From: Cladobotryum mycophilum
Lineage: Eukaryota > Ascomycota > Sordariomycetes > Hypocreales > Hypocreaceae
NCBI GenBank assembly: GCA_036429605.1
Contig: JAVFKD010000016.1
Location: 1,612,001-1,676,000, forward strand
DNA: 64,000 nt
Direction: 5' to 3'
Shown: positions 1 to 12,083 of the stretch, one piece after another
How positions within the stretch are numbered: the first letter of the stretch is position 1
Layout of the letters: every line of letters begins with the position of its first letter
Notes under the pieces: model-generated
The model's database searches: none
What the model was told of the DNA's origin: nothing
What the model saw: only the letters and a program-made list of their open reading frames with translations
Made by a program: the position numbers and the translations under genes

Positions 1-974
1 AGCGACTTCGTTTGCCCTGCCTGCCAGACAGAAGGTGTTTTGATTGATGACTTACAGCCTGACGAAGAAATGTCAAAAAAGATTCAAGAGTATTTGAAGG
101 AAAAGGAAGCCATCAAGGCAACCCCCCAGCTTCGCCAAAGGAGCCCTCTGAGTCCGCAGCCAGCAAAACTACGGAGAAGGAAGAGACCAAGAGCGAGGAG
201 ATCAAATCACCCGCTGACAAGATTAAAGAAAACTCCAAAGAACCAGAAACAAGGGAGAAGTCAAAATCACCAACCGTACAACCAGCACCGGCCTCATCGT
301 CCAAATCTCCACCAACGGGTCCCAAGAGCCTTGTTCCCGCCCCCCAACTTATGGAAATTAGACCCATCGAAGTAGCAAAGTCGGAGGAGACGGGCTCCAA
401 GAAGAGGCCTGCAGAGGACTTCCTCGAGAACCCCAAGATCCCCAAGGGCCCTCGTGCCATGCAAAACCAGCAAAACCAAAACCCGATGAACAACATGATG
501 GGCAACATGCCCAATATGGGTATGAACAACATGTTCAATGGTGGCATGGGCATGATGCCAAACATGATGGGAATGCCCATGGGCAACATGAATATGAACA
601 TGGGGATGGGAATGGGAATGCCCATGATGGGTATGCCTATGATGGGCATGCAGGGCTTTAACAATATGAACAATGGCTACGGCGGCATGAATGGCGGCTA
701 TGGCAACAATATGAACATGAATGGCGGTGGCATGAACGGTGGAGGTATGAACGGCGGTGGTATGAACGGAAATTGGGGCATGAACAACATGGGCAACATG
801 AATGGGATGAACAACGGCATGAATGGTGGTATGAACGGCTACCAGAACAACTTCCCCCAAGGCGGCGGCGGTGGTGCCGGCGAAGACGATGCATACTTCC
901 GGAAACCTGTTAACCCACATCGACACCAAAACAAGCAGCGGAGGGTCCGACCAAGCGACTATCGGGAGCTATAA
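1..974 (+). CDS. MPE1: MPE1/RBBP6-like cleavage and polyadenylation factor subunit, 3' part, one frameshift
   Basis: C-terminal part of the Mpe1/RBBP6 family, which joins the cleavage and polyadenylation factor that makes mRNA 3' ends in the nucleus. The window opens inside the RING/U-box-like zinc domain: residues SDFVCPACQTEGVLIDDL are its last part, with a CPAC pair. The DWNN and zinc-knuckle domains expected upstream lie outside the window. A Lys/Glu/Ser/Pro-rich linker follows, then a conserved segment around RPIEVAKSEE and KRPAEDFLENPKIPKGPRAM. The tail is made almost only of Met, Asn and Gly and ends in a basic patch before the stop at 972-974. The RING part reads in frame 1 and everything after about 120 in frame 3. 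One extra C in the C6 run at 122-127 joins the frames without a stop, and no intron fits the interval. It converges on GET3. Family assignment is firm; the cause of the frame change is inferred. Confidence 0.9.
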
Positions 975-1879
975 AGACGACAAAACGGCTTGATTACTGC
1001 AACGACCATCTGGAATGGCTACTTCTCGAAATATTTGGGCGCTAAGGATTGCTCCATACTTTTTTGTTGCTGAACATAATATTGGCTCACGCCACAACAT
1101 ACAAGCATACACGGTTGGGTAGTATCATTTATCAAAGGCAGGGAAAGCGAAGGGAAAGGGAAAGGGAAAGGGGCATGATGAAGGGATATCGCATGCCAGT
1201 TTGCTAAACTGAGCTTCTTGGAATAAGGCGTTTTTATGTTTTTCTTTTCTTTTTCTTTCTGTTCTAGTATTTGCCTAGGAAATGGCATTACCTAGGTGTC
1301 CGGTTTCTTTTTCTTCTTCTTCTTCTTCTTTTTCTTCTCTCTCTTGTTTTCGAAACTTGAGCTCTTTTTTTTGTCGTTTATTTGTTTGTTAGAGCGGATA
1401 CTCTTTTTGAACTGGCAGGCGTGGGATTGTCTGCGATCATGCATCAGCTTTTTGGAAGCGGAAATATCATGTTGAGGATGGGATGGAAATGGGATGGAAA
1501 TGGAATGTTTTTTTTAGGGAACCTAGAGGCGCTCTAGCGAAGATTTGATATCTTGAGTGCTTGAGGCGGCGAATTGAATGAAAAATTACCTTGGAAATAT
1601 CGTACAAGAAATGTTGAATGTGAATGCTTTGCAAAGTGACTTTGTGAATTATTACTTTACATGATAAAGGATGGTAACTCTACGTTAGAAGAAAAGAGGA
1701 AGAAGAAGAGGAAGAAGAAATTAAAAATTGATATCAAACAGTAAATCATCATTCATTTGACCCAAAGTCCCACCCAGAGCTCCTGAGGCTATCTATTTGC
1801 TATCTAGTCTCTCATATCCCTTGAAAATATGTATCCTTCTCATTCCTCTTTTTTTCTTCTCTTTTCTCTCTTGTCTTTT
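975..1879. other. Intergenic, between convergent MPE1 and GET3 3' ends
   Basis: About 900 nt holding the facing 3' UTRs of MPE1 and GET3. I see no coding potential. A polypyrimidine tract with TTC repeats lies near 1304-1346, and a GAA-rich purine tract near 1688-1720. Confidence 0.6.
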
Positions 1880-2973
1880 TCACTGCGGCGGCACATAGGG
1901 CGTAATCAACATCTCGCTAAACTTCTCCAGCTTCTCCTTGCCTCGCACCTCCTCCACCAGGAGGGGCATCTTTACGACGTTGAAGTCCTCGGCGTAGAGC
2001 TCCTCGTACTGGTCGAGGTACTTGCGCTGCATCTTGCGCCTGGCGTTGCACTGCTCGCACTCACTCTCCTTCTTGGGGAAGAGGAGCTGGTTGACGACGA
2101 TGCTGTGGGTGTCGATGCCGTAGTTGGCCAGCTCCTGGATCATGCGCTCCGTCTCGTACAGGGACAAGAACTCGGCGATGCAGACGCAGACGAAAGTGGT
2201 GAGCTCGGCATCCTTGAACTGGGTGTTGACCTCGGAGATGGTCTCGCGGAGGGACTCGAGCTTCTCCATCATCTCGTTGAGGTTCTGGCCGTTGGGCAGG
2301 GTGCCGTTTGCGCCGAGGAAGCCGTTGAGAAGGGGCCCGTATTGGGAGGAGAGCTGGGAGACCTTGGCCAGGGCCTTTTCGAGGACGGAGGGGAACTGGA
2401 GGAAGCGGAGGGTGTGGCCCGTGGGGGCGGTGTCGAAGATGATGGTTTCGTAGGAGAGGGATTTGACCTGTTTGAGGACCTCGGCAAAGGACATGGCCTC
2501 GTCGATACCGGGGATCTATACATGCATACTGTTAGCTTCTTGTTCCCTTCTGTCTTTCTTTTGTCAAGGGTCCTCTCAACGTACGGCAAAGGCCAAATCC
2601 TGCATCATGCCACCGATCCCTCCTCCTACGGCGTTCAGGTCCTCGTTGCCCTCCCCTGACCCGCCAGCAGGTCCTGCATGCTCCCGTTGGGGTCAATCTC
2701 CATGGCGCTCAGGTTGTCGAAGCCGTTGATCAGGCGGGCCTCCTTGCCAAACTTTTGGTTGAAGGCGTCGGACAGGTTGTGGGCGGGGTCTGTGCTGATG
2801 AGCAGGACGGAGCGGCGGACGCGGGCGAGCTGGATGGCGAGGGAGCAGGAGGTGGTGGTCTTGCCTACGCCGCCCTTGCCGCCGACGAAGATCCAGCGGA
2901 GGGAGCGCTGGTCGAGGAGGGATTGGAGGGAGGGCTCGAGGGCGTCCTCGTCGAGGACTACGGCTTCGGCCAT
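1880..2973 (-). CDS. GET3: GET3 ATPase for tail-anchored protein insertion, one frameshift
   Basis: Get3 (ArsA/TRC40 family) is a homodimeric cytosolic ATPase that takes C-terminally anchored membrane proteins to the ER through Get1/Get2. Exon 1 is 2585-2973 and exon 2 is 1880-2515, split by a 69-nt intron (5' GTACGT, 3' TATAG). Visible motifs: the deviant Walker A GGKGGVGKTT at residues 31-40, the STDPAHN switch I segment, FDTAPTGHTLR (switch II), and CEQCNARRK, whose CxxC binds the zinc at the dimer interface. The C-terminus YVPPQ is typical. The start at 2971-2973 gives a short N-terminus as in relatives. After DLLAGQG the frame breaks; one extra G in the run at 2653-2656 (plus-strand CCCC) restores the expected acidic/Gly-rich link into MMQDLAFA, which ends exon 1. 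With that base the protein is about 342 aa, normal for the family. Confidence 0.95.
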
Positions 2974-4543
2974 GGTTTTGAGGTGAGAAGGTCGGGGGTT
3001 GGGGGAGGGGGAGGGGCCTTGGAGATGTAGAGGGGAGCGAAGGTGGGTGGGATGCTTATGCGGGGCACACAGGAGAGAGGGAATCTGTGCGATGGCAGAG
3101 TTATTGTTGTTGTTGAGGAGGAGGAGGGAAAAAGTTGGTGGACGTGAAGGTTGTTGTCGTCGCCTTTGTCTGGCTGGCTGTTTGGTGGAAGGGTCAAAGT
3201 GGCGGGTTGAACATTAAAGACGGGATGGAGGGGCAGAGGTGGACAAAAAAGGAGCGACAGTGGGCGGGGTGCCTGTGACTTGGCAAGTATGAATATTATA
3301 GGCGCCCCATCATACATACTAGACTACCTACTAGGCAGTACGAACTAACAACCTAGCAGATGGTTCAAAGGTCAACATGACGATATCAATATTATAATTA
3401 TCTATTAAAAACGTCTCTCGTGGTGAGTTTAAGTACTGTATACTAATTCGTTCAAAGCGGCTTTACAAGATTATGGTTCGAGATGAAGTAGTAGCAGATA
3501 TCAAAATGAAACACGCTGTCAGGTCCCCTGTGTCTTTTGTCCAACACATTAATTTATAGTAGAGGGTGAGTTGAGTATCCATAGACGGCATGAATAAGCC
3601 ACAGCGGCATAAGAGGAGCTACAGCTATCAACCTTTAGTGTTTCACTCATCAAGACCCTTGAAACTTACATCATGGACAGATCAAAAGTCGTCTTCTTTA
3701 GAGCTGGATGGTCCACACTACACTTTACTCACTCAATACCGCACGTAGCCTTGCATGGTGCTGTTGAGTATTAGTCCACAACCCCCACCACGTCAGCTCC
3801 AGTCAACCATAGCATCATAGCATCACCACCTAAACTTATACTGCCTACTACCTAGTAGTAGCATAGCACTTTGATATCCATATCCATGCCACCCCATTTC
3901 TCAGCTAGGACTTTTTGGCTTCAAAGATAATACCTTGACTACCTCTGGTAGTTTAAATAAATAAATTAGGACATCAGTAATGAATAAATAATAAAAGAAA
4001 CGGCCGCCTCCACTGCCGGTACGCGGCGCACAGCGTGGCTGAGTCCATAAGCTAGGAATACATCGCCCTATTATTGATTGGTTGGACACACCTTTACCTA
4101 CTAGATAAGTCCTTGAAGCTACACTTGGTTCATTTTTTGTATGCGCCTCGCCTGATGGCTCTCTGGCTGACTGGCTGACCACCACCACCTAATGTACTGA
4201 CATGCCACCCCGTTTTATTTAATTCATTGACAACACGCCCTTTTGGCAAGAATAGCAACAAACAAACAAAAAAACAAGTTTCCCATCCATCCCGTTCCTC
4301 AATCACCTACAGAACCAAAAACCTGCAAAGACCTGGGGAGGGAGAAGTTATATAAAGCTTTGCCTTTTGCTACGCAGTTCGTTTCGGTTCCTCCCGTCCT
4401 ACTACCTACTGCTCCACGAGACACCCCACCATCGATCTACGTATCTAGCAACTACAGCCTCAAACAAACAATCAACATCAAACAAAACCCCCCAAGCCCA
4501 AAACAATCCAAAAACTCTATTCCATCAATCCAGCATACCCATC
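2974..4543. other. Divergent promoter region GET3 / HIU hydrolase
   Basis: 1.57 kb between divergent genes. The GET3-proximal 250 nt are purine-rich on the plus strand (long GGGGAGGG-like runs). I found no open frame with protein character. The only recognisable element is the TATA box listed separately at 4349. Confidence 0.55.
4349..4356 (+). promoter_or_regulatory. TATA box of the HIU hydrolase gene
   Basis: TATATAAA sits 188 nt before the chosen ATG. Transcription would start near 4380, downstream of an in-frame ATG at 4367, which therefore should not be in the mRNA. This supports the ATG at 4544. Inferred from position and consensus only. Confidence 0.6.
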
Positions 4544-4999
4544 ATGTCCGGCAAAGACCGCATCACCTGCCACGTCCTCGACACCACCGCCGGCCGCCCC
4601 GCCAAGGGCATCCACGTCCGCCTCGAAGGCCCAACTCCCACTTCCTCCCCCTCCTCCTCCTCTTCAACCGGCGGCGGCGGCGGCGTCGTCGTCGTCCACC
4701 CCCAGGCCCCCAAGACCTTCGAGTCCCAGACCGACGACGACGGACGCATCCGCACCTGGCTCCCCTACAGCTCAGAGACCTCCGTGGGCGAGGTCCCCGT
4801 CTACACCCTCGAGGACGTCATCGCAGAGGTCAAGGGCCCCTCGCGGTGGACACTGCGCTTCGACACCGCCAGCTACTTTGGCGAGGAGAACACCTTCTTC
4901 CCCGAGGCCACCGTCGTCTTCCGCGTCGAGGAGGGACAGCACTACCATGTGCCGCTGCTGCTGAGTCCCTACAGCTACACTACCTACCGTGGAAGCTAA
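4544..4999 (+). CDS. 5-hydroxyisourate hydrolase (transthyretin-like)
   Basis: 151-aa single-exon protein of the transthyretin-related family, which hydrolyses 5-hydroxyisourate to OHCU after urate oxidase in purine breakdown. It starts MSGKDRITCHVLD, with the family's N-terminal catalytic His at residue 10. The DGR motif follows at about 66-68, HYHVPLLLSPYSY sits near the end (active-site His), and it ends in the signature YRGS. An insertion of about 20 residues rich in Ser and Gly (roughly 31-50) lies in an early loop and is not part of the core fold. I reject the in-frame ATG at 4367 because a TATA box at 4349 places it upstream of the likely transcript start. The C-terminus is not a PTS1 signal, so a peroxisomal location is not evident. 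It converges on the 5539-6105 gene. Confidence 0.93.
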   Translation: MSGKDRITCHVLDTTAGRPAKGIHVRLEGPTPTSSPSSSSSTGGGGGVVVVHPQAPKTFESQTDDDGRIRTWLPYSSETSVGEVPVYTLEDVIAEVKGPSRWTLRFDTASYFGEENTFFPEATVVFRVEEGQHYHVPLLLSPYSYTTYRGS

Positions 5000-5538
5000 A
5001 CGATCACGTACAAAGATATAGGAGTGCACTTGAGATGGGAAACCTTCTTTTTTATGTTTGTCCACTTTGATAGTTATCACAAAGTCAGAGAACTAGACTG
5101 CGTTAGAGAATGAAAACAAATTATAACCAAAGCTATTGCTCGCTTTCTTTCTTTTTTCCTTTTCTTTTTCTTCTCTTTCTTAAATACAAACTTAGTGGCA
5201 ACATCATTCGTCATGAAAGATAACTACTAGGTAGGTTATTTTTGCCTCCTTCTATACAGAGAACCACCCAAAAAAAAGTCCAGTGTAATAGAATCCAAAA
5301 AAAAAAAATTAAAACCAACAAATGAGAGTGTTTGGTGTACAGTAATCCAGTTTCAATTTCAAAATAGTTCCATGAAAACTCCCTCGCTAATGAAGATGAA
5401 TCAAATCATAAAGTCATGCGTGCCTTTTTGGTGTTGCTTTATCCAGTATGCCGGTCATGTCGTTGTTATTGTCTCAGTCTAGTAAGGCGGCATGCTGTCG
5501 CTTATGTAGTATCGTCGATAGGTGTCCAAGTCCCACAT
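5000..5538. other. Intergenic, convergent 3' regions
   Basis: 540 nt of A/T-rich 3' flanking sequence between two convergent genes, with short poly-A and TTTC runs. No gene seen. Confidence 0.55.
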
Positions 5539-6105
5539 TTATCGCTTCCATTTTCCAAAGAAATGATTCTTCTTGTGGGAGAGGTTCATGCTGTCTGGAG
5601 AGGTAGGTGGTGACTCGTCATCCTTCTTCGAGTCGACGCTTTCGGTTTCATCCTTGGAATATCGGGATGCCGTCGACGATCTGGTCAAGGATTGGGGCTC
5701 AGATTCCTTGTCCGAGTGCATGTCGGGCAAGGTCAACGACAGCACACTGCTGAAAATGTCGGTTTGAGAGTTGATGAAGCCGTGGTTTACGCTCCTCTTG
5801 GATTTGTGTCGGTGCAAGAATGACAGCCTCCTTCGTCTGTTTGCTAGATCGCCGGCCAGTTCGTTGTGAGTGATGCATGCATTTGGTGACAAATCGGCAT
5901 CTGGGTGTGGTAGAGTAGTGTTGCTGCCTATGTTGTGAGGTGTCAGCAATGTGTTCCCGATAAATAAATAAAAATGAAATATCTTTCATGCGTTGTGATG
6001 AAGATGGAGTGTCGACTAACCTGTGTCGAAAGGCTCGGGGAAACCAGTGTTCCTGCTCATACGGCGGTTTTGAGTGGTTCGGGTTGACATGGTTGGAGTA
6101 GTCAT
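5539..6105 (-). CDS. Small Ser-rich protein of unknown function
   Basis: I do not recognise this protein. Two exons (6021-6105 and 5539-5927) around a 93-nt intron (GTTAGT ... ATAG) give 157 aa. The first exon supplies MTTPTMSTRTTQNRR and joins in frame to SNTTLPHPDADLSP. The protein is hydrophilic, has a basic RRRRLSFLHRHKSKR patch near the middle, then a Ser/Asp/Glu-rich stretch with many Ser-Pro and acidic Ser sites, and ends KKNHFFGKWKR. There is no membrane segment or signal peptide. Clean splice sites that extend the frame at both ends argue that it is real. It looks like a small phosphoprotein, but no function can be assigned. Confidence 0.6.
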
Positions 6106-9100
6106 GGTTGTGTTTTGGTAGGGTTGTATAGTTTGGCGTCTATAATATTATCGATACTCAAGATGGACCGAGTTGAGTAGCAGGAAAAGGAGCCGTCCAA
6201 GGTCGGAAAAGATAAACAGAAGGATGAAAGCGAAATCCGGAGCTTTTAAGAGCACGCCGTACGTACGGAGTACAGAAGCGAGTAGAAGGGTTGGATGCGC
6301 CCCGCAAGCGTTTCTTGGCTCCCCCGAGTAGGTGTGGGAGTATAACTGGTGTACAAGAGTCCACGTTTTACGGATTTGTCAAAAAACCTTGGAACAAACT
6401 CTCTTTCAGGATTGTCGGATGAATCAGTTCATATGACAAGAGACCTCAACAAGGGTCGCTTTGACTGTGCTTTAGATACCGAGACAGCTAGGTAGGGCTG
6501 GTGCAGGAAAGCGAGATGAGAGCGGCGGGCTATTAATGAGATATAAATCTTAGTCACTGAAAGCAGGAAGAAGAAAAAACTGCTCGATGGAGGGATCGAT
6601 TAGTACGATGGGTATCTTTGGTAGTAATACAGAGTAGCAGTGAACGCATTGGCATCTGCCGCCGCTGCTACTAATAGGTAACAGTACATATGTACAGATA
6701 TGCATGCATGCAAAGCAACAGCGAGTAGCAGGGCGGAGGTTGTCCGTGCCTCAGTAGCTGATGAATTGGTGAGAGAGGGTCTCTCTCCGGGCAAAACGGC
6801 ACGACAAGTTGCTTGGGTGTCGCCCCTCGCCGATAGCTCGGAAAAGCGACTCTTGGGTGGGCGACTGGGCGACTGGGCGACTGGCTGATGGTTGCTGGTT
6901 GCTGCTGTTTGCGGGGACATCCATCTTGTTTTTAGTCTGCTCGCGACGGGCTCGCTGCGGACCGCCCAGCGTTTAGCCTGCACCTGGACTGGCCGGCCGT
7001 GTTGATGCAGCACCGCAGATTTTGTGGTACTGTAAGCTGGCTGGCTGGCTGGCTTGGCTGGCAACTGGCGGCAAAGGCAGGGCAAGGTAGGGGGTGAGCA
7101 TCGCACCCAAACACCTTGCTTTGCTTGGAAACCTTGCCTTGTCCTTGGAACCTTTGGCGAGGGGGTTCACGGATGGGCTGCGCCTCGTTGGTGGAGGAGG
7201 TGTATGCTTGGAAAAGCAAAAAGGCAACAAAATGAGCCAATCTAATCACCCTTTGTAACATCCCGCTGCCAAGGTCAAGATGCTTGGCCGTCAGAACAAC
7301 TGGATCACCATTCCTCTCGTCTGGTGAAAGGAGACTCTTGGCCCAATGAGGAGGGTCCACTTGGAGGGACATGCCACCTTACTCGTACGGGACTGGACAG
7401 GCAGTCTTGCATGCAGAACGACGGACTCAGGTCTGCACCGTTTGACCTGTGAGGAGCGGCGTTAGCATCGTCATGGACCTGCCAAGTGAAAGTCTCGGGA
7501 CGAGACGGCCTGAACCACTGCATGCTGCGGGGAGGGGGTTTTGGTGATTGCCTGCTTGGGTCTGACCGTGATTGATCACAAACAACAGGAGAAGCCTGAT
7601 CCTGATCCTGATCCTTTTGCCTAGGCACCACACATTTCCATAATTAATTCACCCAAACAACCATCATGACAAAACACAACAGAGTTCGATGGTCCTTTGG
7701 TTGGCGAATGAGGCTCAGCGGTTGTCGTCACCCCATTCCAGGAGTTTGGCCACTTCGGATTCGGGTGCCGAAACACACTCTCGCTTCCATGTTCATCATC
7801 ATAATCGGATAATCAAATCTGAGCCCCCCAGTAAGGATCATCCCCTGAAAACAAATGAACCACTCTTTTCTGGGCGACGCCCCGCCAATTCCCAACAGAA
7901 TGGATTCTTCATTAATCAACACGCCCTGGACAAGAGGGGAGGGAACGTATCAGGACGTGACTCGGCTCCATTCTGTGTTTGCAACGTACAAGTACAAGTA
8001 ATAATTCGGAGTCCAGTTCTTTGGTCCGTCTGTGCACGTCATAATGCTATGCCGATTCATGCATCCTCCTGTTCCTAGGAGAAACAGAATTTTCTTCCCT
8101 TCCTTGTCAGTGGGAACAGCAGAAGAGAAGAAAAAGAAAAAGAAAAAAGCGCTGGTTCGACTTGAGCGACCTGAACAACCCATGTCCTCGTCGCTGCAAG
8201 CCAATGGCACTTTGCCTAATCTAGCCCCAAAAGCATGTCTCGCAGCAGTGACAGACTCCCTTGGCCGTCTTGGGCTATCGGTGGCCCCCTGCTAGTGAGT
8301 CGCAGTGGCCTGTGGCTCCCTGTGATGCCACGAAGGCCGCTATAAAAGCCCGTCGTCACAGGGTGGCCTCCAGCTTTTCACGGGTCAGCGCCCACTGGAC
8401 TGCTTCCGCTCTGAATTTTTCTAGCGGGTGCTTTAGCGGACTCTCCGTCTCTCTCCCTCGACGCTTCAGGGCTTTCCACTGCAAAGTACCCGCACACCCG
8501 TCCTTTAGCAGCTGTTAGCCCTTGAATATAGCGCCGGCATCGAGCGGTGACACAGCAGACCTACAAGTACATGCACGATTCATTCAGTGAACAGTCTCCC
8601 ATCCGATATTATTATCCAATGCCAGTATTACTACTAGTACAAGTAGGTAGTATTATTACAAGTATGGTATCATTTCAGGCGTTGAAGAAAAAGAAAATAC
8701 GGCAGATAAGAATGGGAAGGTGAAAAAGCAAACTTTTGCCAAGGTTAATCCGAAGTCATCCGACTGCTGACTTTGCAGATACCGAGGATGAGATCCATAT
8801 CATATGGACCCATTTGTTAGACGCATCAGTCTTCGACATTTACTTACAGAGTCTCCTTCGCAATGATAAGGCCAAAGATGAGGAGCTCCGGCAATTGCAC
8901 CCATCTATTGTTTGGGTTTGATCTCGCAGGTTGATCAAGGCCCCTACCCCGGAACCTCTACAGCTCTACCCACAAAGGATCAGATCCAAGAACAGATCCA
9001 TGATGCCATAAACTCCCTCCCTATTGTGGTAGCTGGCCATATTCAGCTTCTGCAGCCCAGCACTTTAGCGTCCAATCAGATAAAGATGAGGGAGCACGGG

Positions 9101-10457
9101 GTTGATCGCGATCTTCATCTGCATACATACTGTGGGCTGACTCTTTCATGTGAAAGGAAACTCCGGTTGGCTCGATTTTGACGTTAAACAGCATACAAAT
9201 CTTTTGATTATGATTTGATGTTATGCAAACTGGGCGTCTTCTTTGCATTCAAATACGACATTTATTGACCGAGGCGTAGATCAGCAACGGCGAGGCAACG
9301 GCGAGTGCGAGGATGCATCCATCATGATCTCTGAATGAAGCAATAATACCTATTGAGGTCTCGCTGTTGATCCTCAGCTCTTCCTCTGCAAGCCACAACA
9401 ATAACAACTACTACAACTGGACATTCGTTTCCGTCGGTGTGTTGACGCTTGCCCACCCAAGGAGTGGGGGAAAGGACTGAACATCAACTCTATGCAATCT
9501 GAGTGTGTGTGTGTGTTCGGATTAAACTCTCCACATTTTGCCACCCTCTATGAAACTTGATATCTACTGGACAATCCGTTGGCAAGAAGCATCCGTACAG
9601 AACCAGAGCATCTCCCTCGTCAATACAATACCAGCTTAGCTTCTGGCCTCGCTTACCCAGAACGCTCAAGCTCTTGTGGTTCGCAGTCTCGTCCTAAAAA
9701 CAAAAAAGTTGAACGGCTGCAACTAAGATTAGATGCATATACAAGCTGCCCGTCCCGTCACCGGTGGAATTACAAAGAACTTGGGGTCTTGATCGCTGGT
9801 AAAGCGGAGTTCGGATGCTTGCAAGTGAGGGAGACTTTTAGATGACGAACACTTCAGTGGGATTACATGACCAAGGGTTCAAGCAGTAGCTTGATGTTGG
9901 TAACAAACCGCTTTCGTTAATTATAGCCCTGATCCTTTTAGCAGGCAACTTGGGCCCTTTGCGTATTGTTCCTTTACACCATGACGCGCAACCATCGGTT
10001 CCAGAGCACCTTTCTCCAACCCAAGCAATATGGGATTTCTAAAATAGCAAAACCGAGTCATGGAAATCGAGTCATGGAAATCGACTTTTCAAATTCAAAG
10101 GCATACCTGCTAGGGAGTTCAGAAGTCACATCATGAACTTGAAGGTTGCGTTTCATCAAGACATGACGGACTACCCTATACAGTAAACACCGGGCGGATC
10201 TCCGTCTTTTTTGGAAGCTCTGCTGACGAATCTAGTAACGCGGCGCACTACGCACCTCGCATCTCGCACTGCCACGCGCCACAGCCTTATACCTCGATCC
10301 TCGTATCGTAATGGGCAATCAGCCACACTGTCACGCTGAACATCTCCGTGTCGACAAAGCAGCCCCTTGAGGACTCGCTTTCGCTTCTCGCCATCTCAAT
10401 AAATTGTCAACATCAACGCATCTCGCGCATTGTTTGCGATAGGCGAAAATCAACCAA
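6106..10457. other. 4.35-kb spacer upstream of CDC50
   Basis: Divergent region between the small Ser-rich gene and CDC50. I find no convincing gene. It has many short reading frames without protein character, GGCT-rich runs near 7030-7060, a TACGGAGTA motif at 6264, and a C/T-rich stretch before CDC50. Two adjacent short frames at about 8736-8921 and 8912-9181 look somewhat protein-like but match nothing I know, so they may be chance or a relic. Confidence 0.5.
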
Positions 10458-12083
10458 ATGTCCGACTTACAGCACGGGGTCGGTCATACCGACTCGATGG
10501 ACTCTCACGACTCCACGACCCAGCCGGAGAAGAAGAAGAGTCGTCGTCCCGCGAGTGAGTGGAACATCCGGATGCGCGCGCATCGCAGCTAGAAATGACT
10601 TTGGATCGCTAACGGCGTCGTGATGATTAGATACGGCGTTCAGGCAGCAGCGATTGAAAGCATGGCAGTGCGTTTTGCGCCCAGTTTCGAGAAACAATAT
10701 CCCGAAGCCGAAGTGATACTGACTGCGCTCAAGGCCAATCCTCACACCAAAGACCGTTTTACCGCTCTTCTTCGCCATTGGCATCATATTTGCGCCCATC
10801 GGCGGTTTGCTGCTATACGCCAGTTCTCTGGTATGTCTGGTTTTCTGCGGCATCAAATATGACGTGCTACTCGGACATCAAAGCTCTCTAACCGATTCGT
10901 TTTTCAGGTCAAAGAAATAAATCTTGATTATACACACTGTCGACAGGACGCCCCGGAATTCAGCAAAGGATTTGGTGCTATGCCGAGCGATGCTGTCGAT
11001 GTGGCCTTCAAAACCTCCAATACGTCGATTGATGCGCGGTGGGCTGTTCAGAAGAACGTCAATATCACCGTCAACCCCGGTGTCAACATTACGGCCGACC
11101 GATGCTATCTGCAATTCAACATTCCCGAGAACATGGGACCACCTGTTCTCTTCTACTACCGCTTGACCAACTTTTACCAGAACCATCGACGATATGCCGA
11201 CTCTTTCGATACCGAGCAACTGAAAGGAACTGCGCGATCTTGGAGCGACATTAAGGGATCCAAGTGTGATCCTGCCTATGGTGACTCTGATATTAAGAAA
11301 CCATACTATCCATGCGGCCTCATCGCCAACTCCATGTTCAACGACTCCTTCTCCAGTCCCGAGCTGCTCAACCCCCCGGAGGCAAGGGCAACGAAACGCG
11401 GACGTATCAGATGAGCAACAACACTAAGATCGCATGGGCTAGCGATGCGGACCTCTACGGCAAGACAAAGTATGCGCCGAGTGATGTGCTGCCACCGCCA
11501 AACTGGCAGCGGCGATATCCCAACAACTACACTGACGACAACCCGCCCCCGGATCTGAAGTCTTGGGAAGCTTTCCAAGTCTGGATGCGTACGGCTGGTT
11601 TGCCTGCGTTTAGCAAGTTGTACCAGCGCAATGACACCAAGGCCATGGAGCAAGGCCGATATCAGATCATCATTGATGACTGTATGTGAAAAATCTCCCT
11701 TGGCCCCGACTTACTACAAGTATGCTAACTTTCGGACATAGTTTTCCCAACTACGGAGTATAAGGGCACCAAGTCAGTCGTCATCACTACTCGTACCGTC
11801 ATGGGCGGCCGCAACAACTTCCTTGGAATTGCCTACATCGTAGTCGGTGGCTTGTGCATTCTCCTTGGTGCTGTCTTTACCGCAGCCCATCTCATCAAAC
11901 CAAGGTTAGTATTCCATTCTTTCCCCCTTTTTCACTCTCTTTGCCACGCAACTCACACATCCCCCCTTTAGAAAACTTGGAGACCACACGTACTTATCGT
12001 GGAACAACGTCCCTGCAAACAAGGTCACTGGCCCAAGCACGGCCATGGCGACGGGTCGCGAAATCCGTCCCGGCGAGTCTTAG
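10458..12083 (+). CDS. CDC50: CDC50/LEM3 family P4-ATPase (flippase) subunit, one frameshift
   Basis: Cdc50/Lem3 proteins are beta-subunits that P4-type phospholipid flippases need for ER exit and activity. Six exons: 10458-10554, 10631-10667, 10734-10830, 10908-11681, 11742-11904, 11972-12083, all with GT-AG introns of 60-77 nt. The basic cytosolic start leads to the conserved NTAFRQQRLKAWQPILTPK, then TM1 (FFAIGIIFAPIGGLLLYASS). A lumenal domain follows with several Cys and N-x-S/T sites, including YYRLTNFYQNHRRY and PCGLIANSMFND. TM2 is IAYIVVGGLCILLGAVFTAA, followed by LGDHTYLSWNN. After SSPELLNPP the frame jumps; one extra C in the C6 run at 11372-11377 restores GGKGNETRTYQMSNNTKIAW. Corrected length is about 426 aa, normal for the family. 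Which paralogue it is cannot be told from sequence alone. Confidence 0.93.

Noticed and set aside
294..929. 211-codon His/Val-rich frame antisense to MPE1
   Set aside because: It is the mirror of the Met/Asn/Gly repeat in the real gene (CAT and CAC codons opposite ATG and GTG), not a gene.
1829..2659. 276-codon frame antisense to GET3
   Set aside because: GC-rich shadow of the GET3 exons; the minus-strand frame has all the Get3 motifs.
4367..4543. Upstream in-frame ATG extending the HIU hydrolase by 59 residues
   Set aside because: The TATA box at 4349 puts it before the likely transcript start, and the extra residues are not conserved-looking.
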